Part shown: positions 4,953 through 5,466 of the stretch, one piece after another
How the letters are laid out: every line of letters begins with the position of its first letter
Position numbering within the stretch: the first letter of the stretch is position 1
From: an uncultured Oscillospiraceae bacterium
Lineage (GTDB): Bacteria; Bacillota; Clostridia; Oscillospirales; Oscillospiraceae
Assembly: GCA_947624465.1 (NCBI GenBank)
Contig: CANQKJ010000151.1
Location: 1 to 5,466 of the forward strand
Length of the DNA: 5,466 nucleotides
Direction of reading: 5' to 3'
Made by a program: the position numbers and the translations under genes
The notes under the pieces: model-generated
The model's input: the letters and a program-made list of their open reading frames with translations, nothing else
What the model was told of the DNA's origin: nothing
The model's database searches: none

Positions 4953-5466
4953 TCAGTCCTCCGGCTTTTTGCAGAACTTGTTGAAGCGGACATAGTTGCC
5001 CACGTGGTTTTTCAGGACCTTCAGCCTGCGGCCCGGCGCGCCGTCCCCGGCGTACTCCAGGGAGTGGTGGTCCGCCCCGGCCCTCGCCAGGGCCTTCATC
5101 TGAGGGTGGTAGCGCTTTGGGATGAACCGATAGGCCACGAATTTGGGCACCATCCGCCACAGGGACTGGTTCTTGGTGACGGTGAGGGGCAGATCCCTCC
5201 CCTCCAGCAGGTCGCCCGCCAGGTACTCCGCGATGTTGTGGCCGGAGCCGGTGACGTAGTAATTGCTCCGCCCCTGGCGGCAGTTGATCTCGAAGGCCTT
5301 GTACTTCCCGTCCCGCTGGTCGAACTTGATGTCGAAGTTGGAGAAGCCCACGTAGCGCAGGTCCTCCAGCATCCCGCGGACCTTATCGCACAGGGCCTCG
5401 TCGTGCTCGGTGATGATGACGGCGTGGTTGCCGATGCCGTGGGGGGAGTGCTCCTCCAGCAGCACG
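4953..5466 (-). CDS. ATP-grasp carboxylate-amine ligase, C-terminal part (5' end outside window)
   Basis: The last 170 or so codons of a gene entering from the right edge; the true start lies outside, and the GTG at 5465 is internal. ATP-grasp ligases join a carboxylate to an amine through an acyl phosphate. The visible part has YVGFSNFDIKF (38-48) and FEINCRQGRSNYY (58-70). The acidic and Asn residues D45, E59 and N61 fit the Mg-ATP ligands of the fold, and the R-Q-G-R-S-N-Y-Y string is typical of the carboxylate-amine ligase group that includes enterococcal D-aspartate ligase. A basic C-terminal tail follows (about 100-170, with RFIPKRYH and NYVRFNKFCKK). It is directly coupled to an aspartate racemase gene, as in Enterococcus faecium, which supports a D-Asp (or D-Glu) ligase role in peptidoglycan bridge formation. 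Substrate is inferred from context only; a natural-product peptide ligase is an alternative. Confidence 0.8.
   Translation of the reverse strand, partial: VLLEEHSPHGIGNHAVIITEHDEALCDKVRGMLEDLRYVGFSNFDIKFDQRDGKYKAFEINCRQGRSNYYVTGSGHNIAEYLAGDLLEGRDLPLTVTKNQSLWRMVPKFVAYRFIPKRYHPQMKALARAGADHHSLEYAGDGAPGRRLKVLKNHVGNYVRFNKFCKKPED
4957..4962 (-). promoter_or_regulatory. Ribosome binding site of the racemase, inside the ligase 3' end
   Basis: Minus-strand GGAGGA lies in the last codons of the ATP-grasp gene, 5 nt before the racemase ATG at 4951. The junction reads TGACATG: ligase stop, one base, racemase start. This arrangement favours translational coupling and decides the racemase start. Confidence 0.8.

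Noticed and set aside
4953..5466. Cyanophycin synthetase-like system (ATP-grasp plus Mur ligase)
   Set aside because: In cyanophycin synthetase both modules sit in one chain. Here they are separate genes, and the Mur protein has a full MurE-type first domain with the UDP-muramyl substrate signature.
1830..5466. Carrier-protein (LysW/ArgX) type ornithine or lysine pathway
   Set aside because: An ATP-grasp ligase and an amino acid kinase also occur there, but no LysW-like small acidic carrier is seen and a racemase and Mur ligase would not fit. The missing upstream part could still change this.
1..5466. CRISPR array, tRNA/rRNA genes, insertion sequence or attachment sites
   Set aside because: No repeated units, cloverleaf-like segments, transposase motifs or flanking direct repeats were seen. 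Nearly all bases are accounted for by conserved genes.

Overview
The window is about 65-70% GC and almost fully coding. It looks like a chromosomal segment of a high-GC, anaerobic Firmicute, most likely an Oscillospiraceae-type gut Clostridia (Flavonifractor/Lawsonibacter-like). That guess rests on a butyrate kinase end, strong GGAGG-type ribosome binding sites, a meso-DAP-type MurE and tight operon packing. The taxonomy is inference, because no rRNA or other marker is present.

Layout: on the plus strand, positions 1-246 hold the 3' end of butyrate kinase (buk). A strong bidirectional hairpin terminator (257-293) separates it from everything else, which lies on the minus strand and converges on it. 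In transcription order the minus-strand genes are: the C-terminal part of an ATP-grasp carboxylate-amine ligase (5466-4953, cut by the window edge); an aspartate/glutamate racemase-family protein (4951-4244), 1 nt after the ligase; a 789-residue fusion of a complete MurE-like Mur ligase and a complete acetylglutamate kinase (4199-1830), 44 nt further on; a hairpin terminator or attenuator (1780-1814) with a weak possible promoter just after it; and a canonical meso-DAP-type MurE (1731-298). No stretch over 300 bases lacks a gene. The only non-coding pieces are gaps of about 51, 97 and 44 bases and a single base between ligase and racemase.

How the genes may work together: ATP-grasp ligase plus aspartate racemase is the pairing used by Enterococcus faecium to make D-Asp and attach it to peptidoglycan precursors. 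Here that pair is followed by a second, non-canonical MurE fused to the arginine/ornithine-pathway kinase, and then by the ordinary MurE. The simplest reading is a cell-wall precursor module in which the conventional MurE makes the meso-DAP tripeptide. The fusion plus the racemase/ligase pair would make or tailor an alternative peptide, or a small peptide product. The fused kinase suggests a link to N-acyl-glutamate or ornithine chemistry. The fusion is directly visible; the joint function is a hypothesis.
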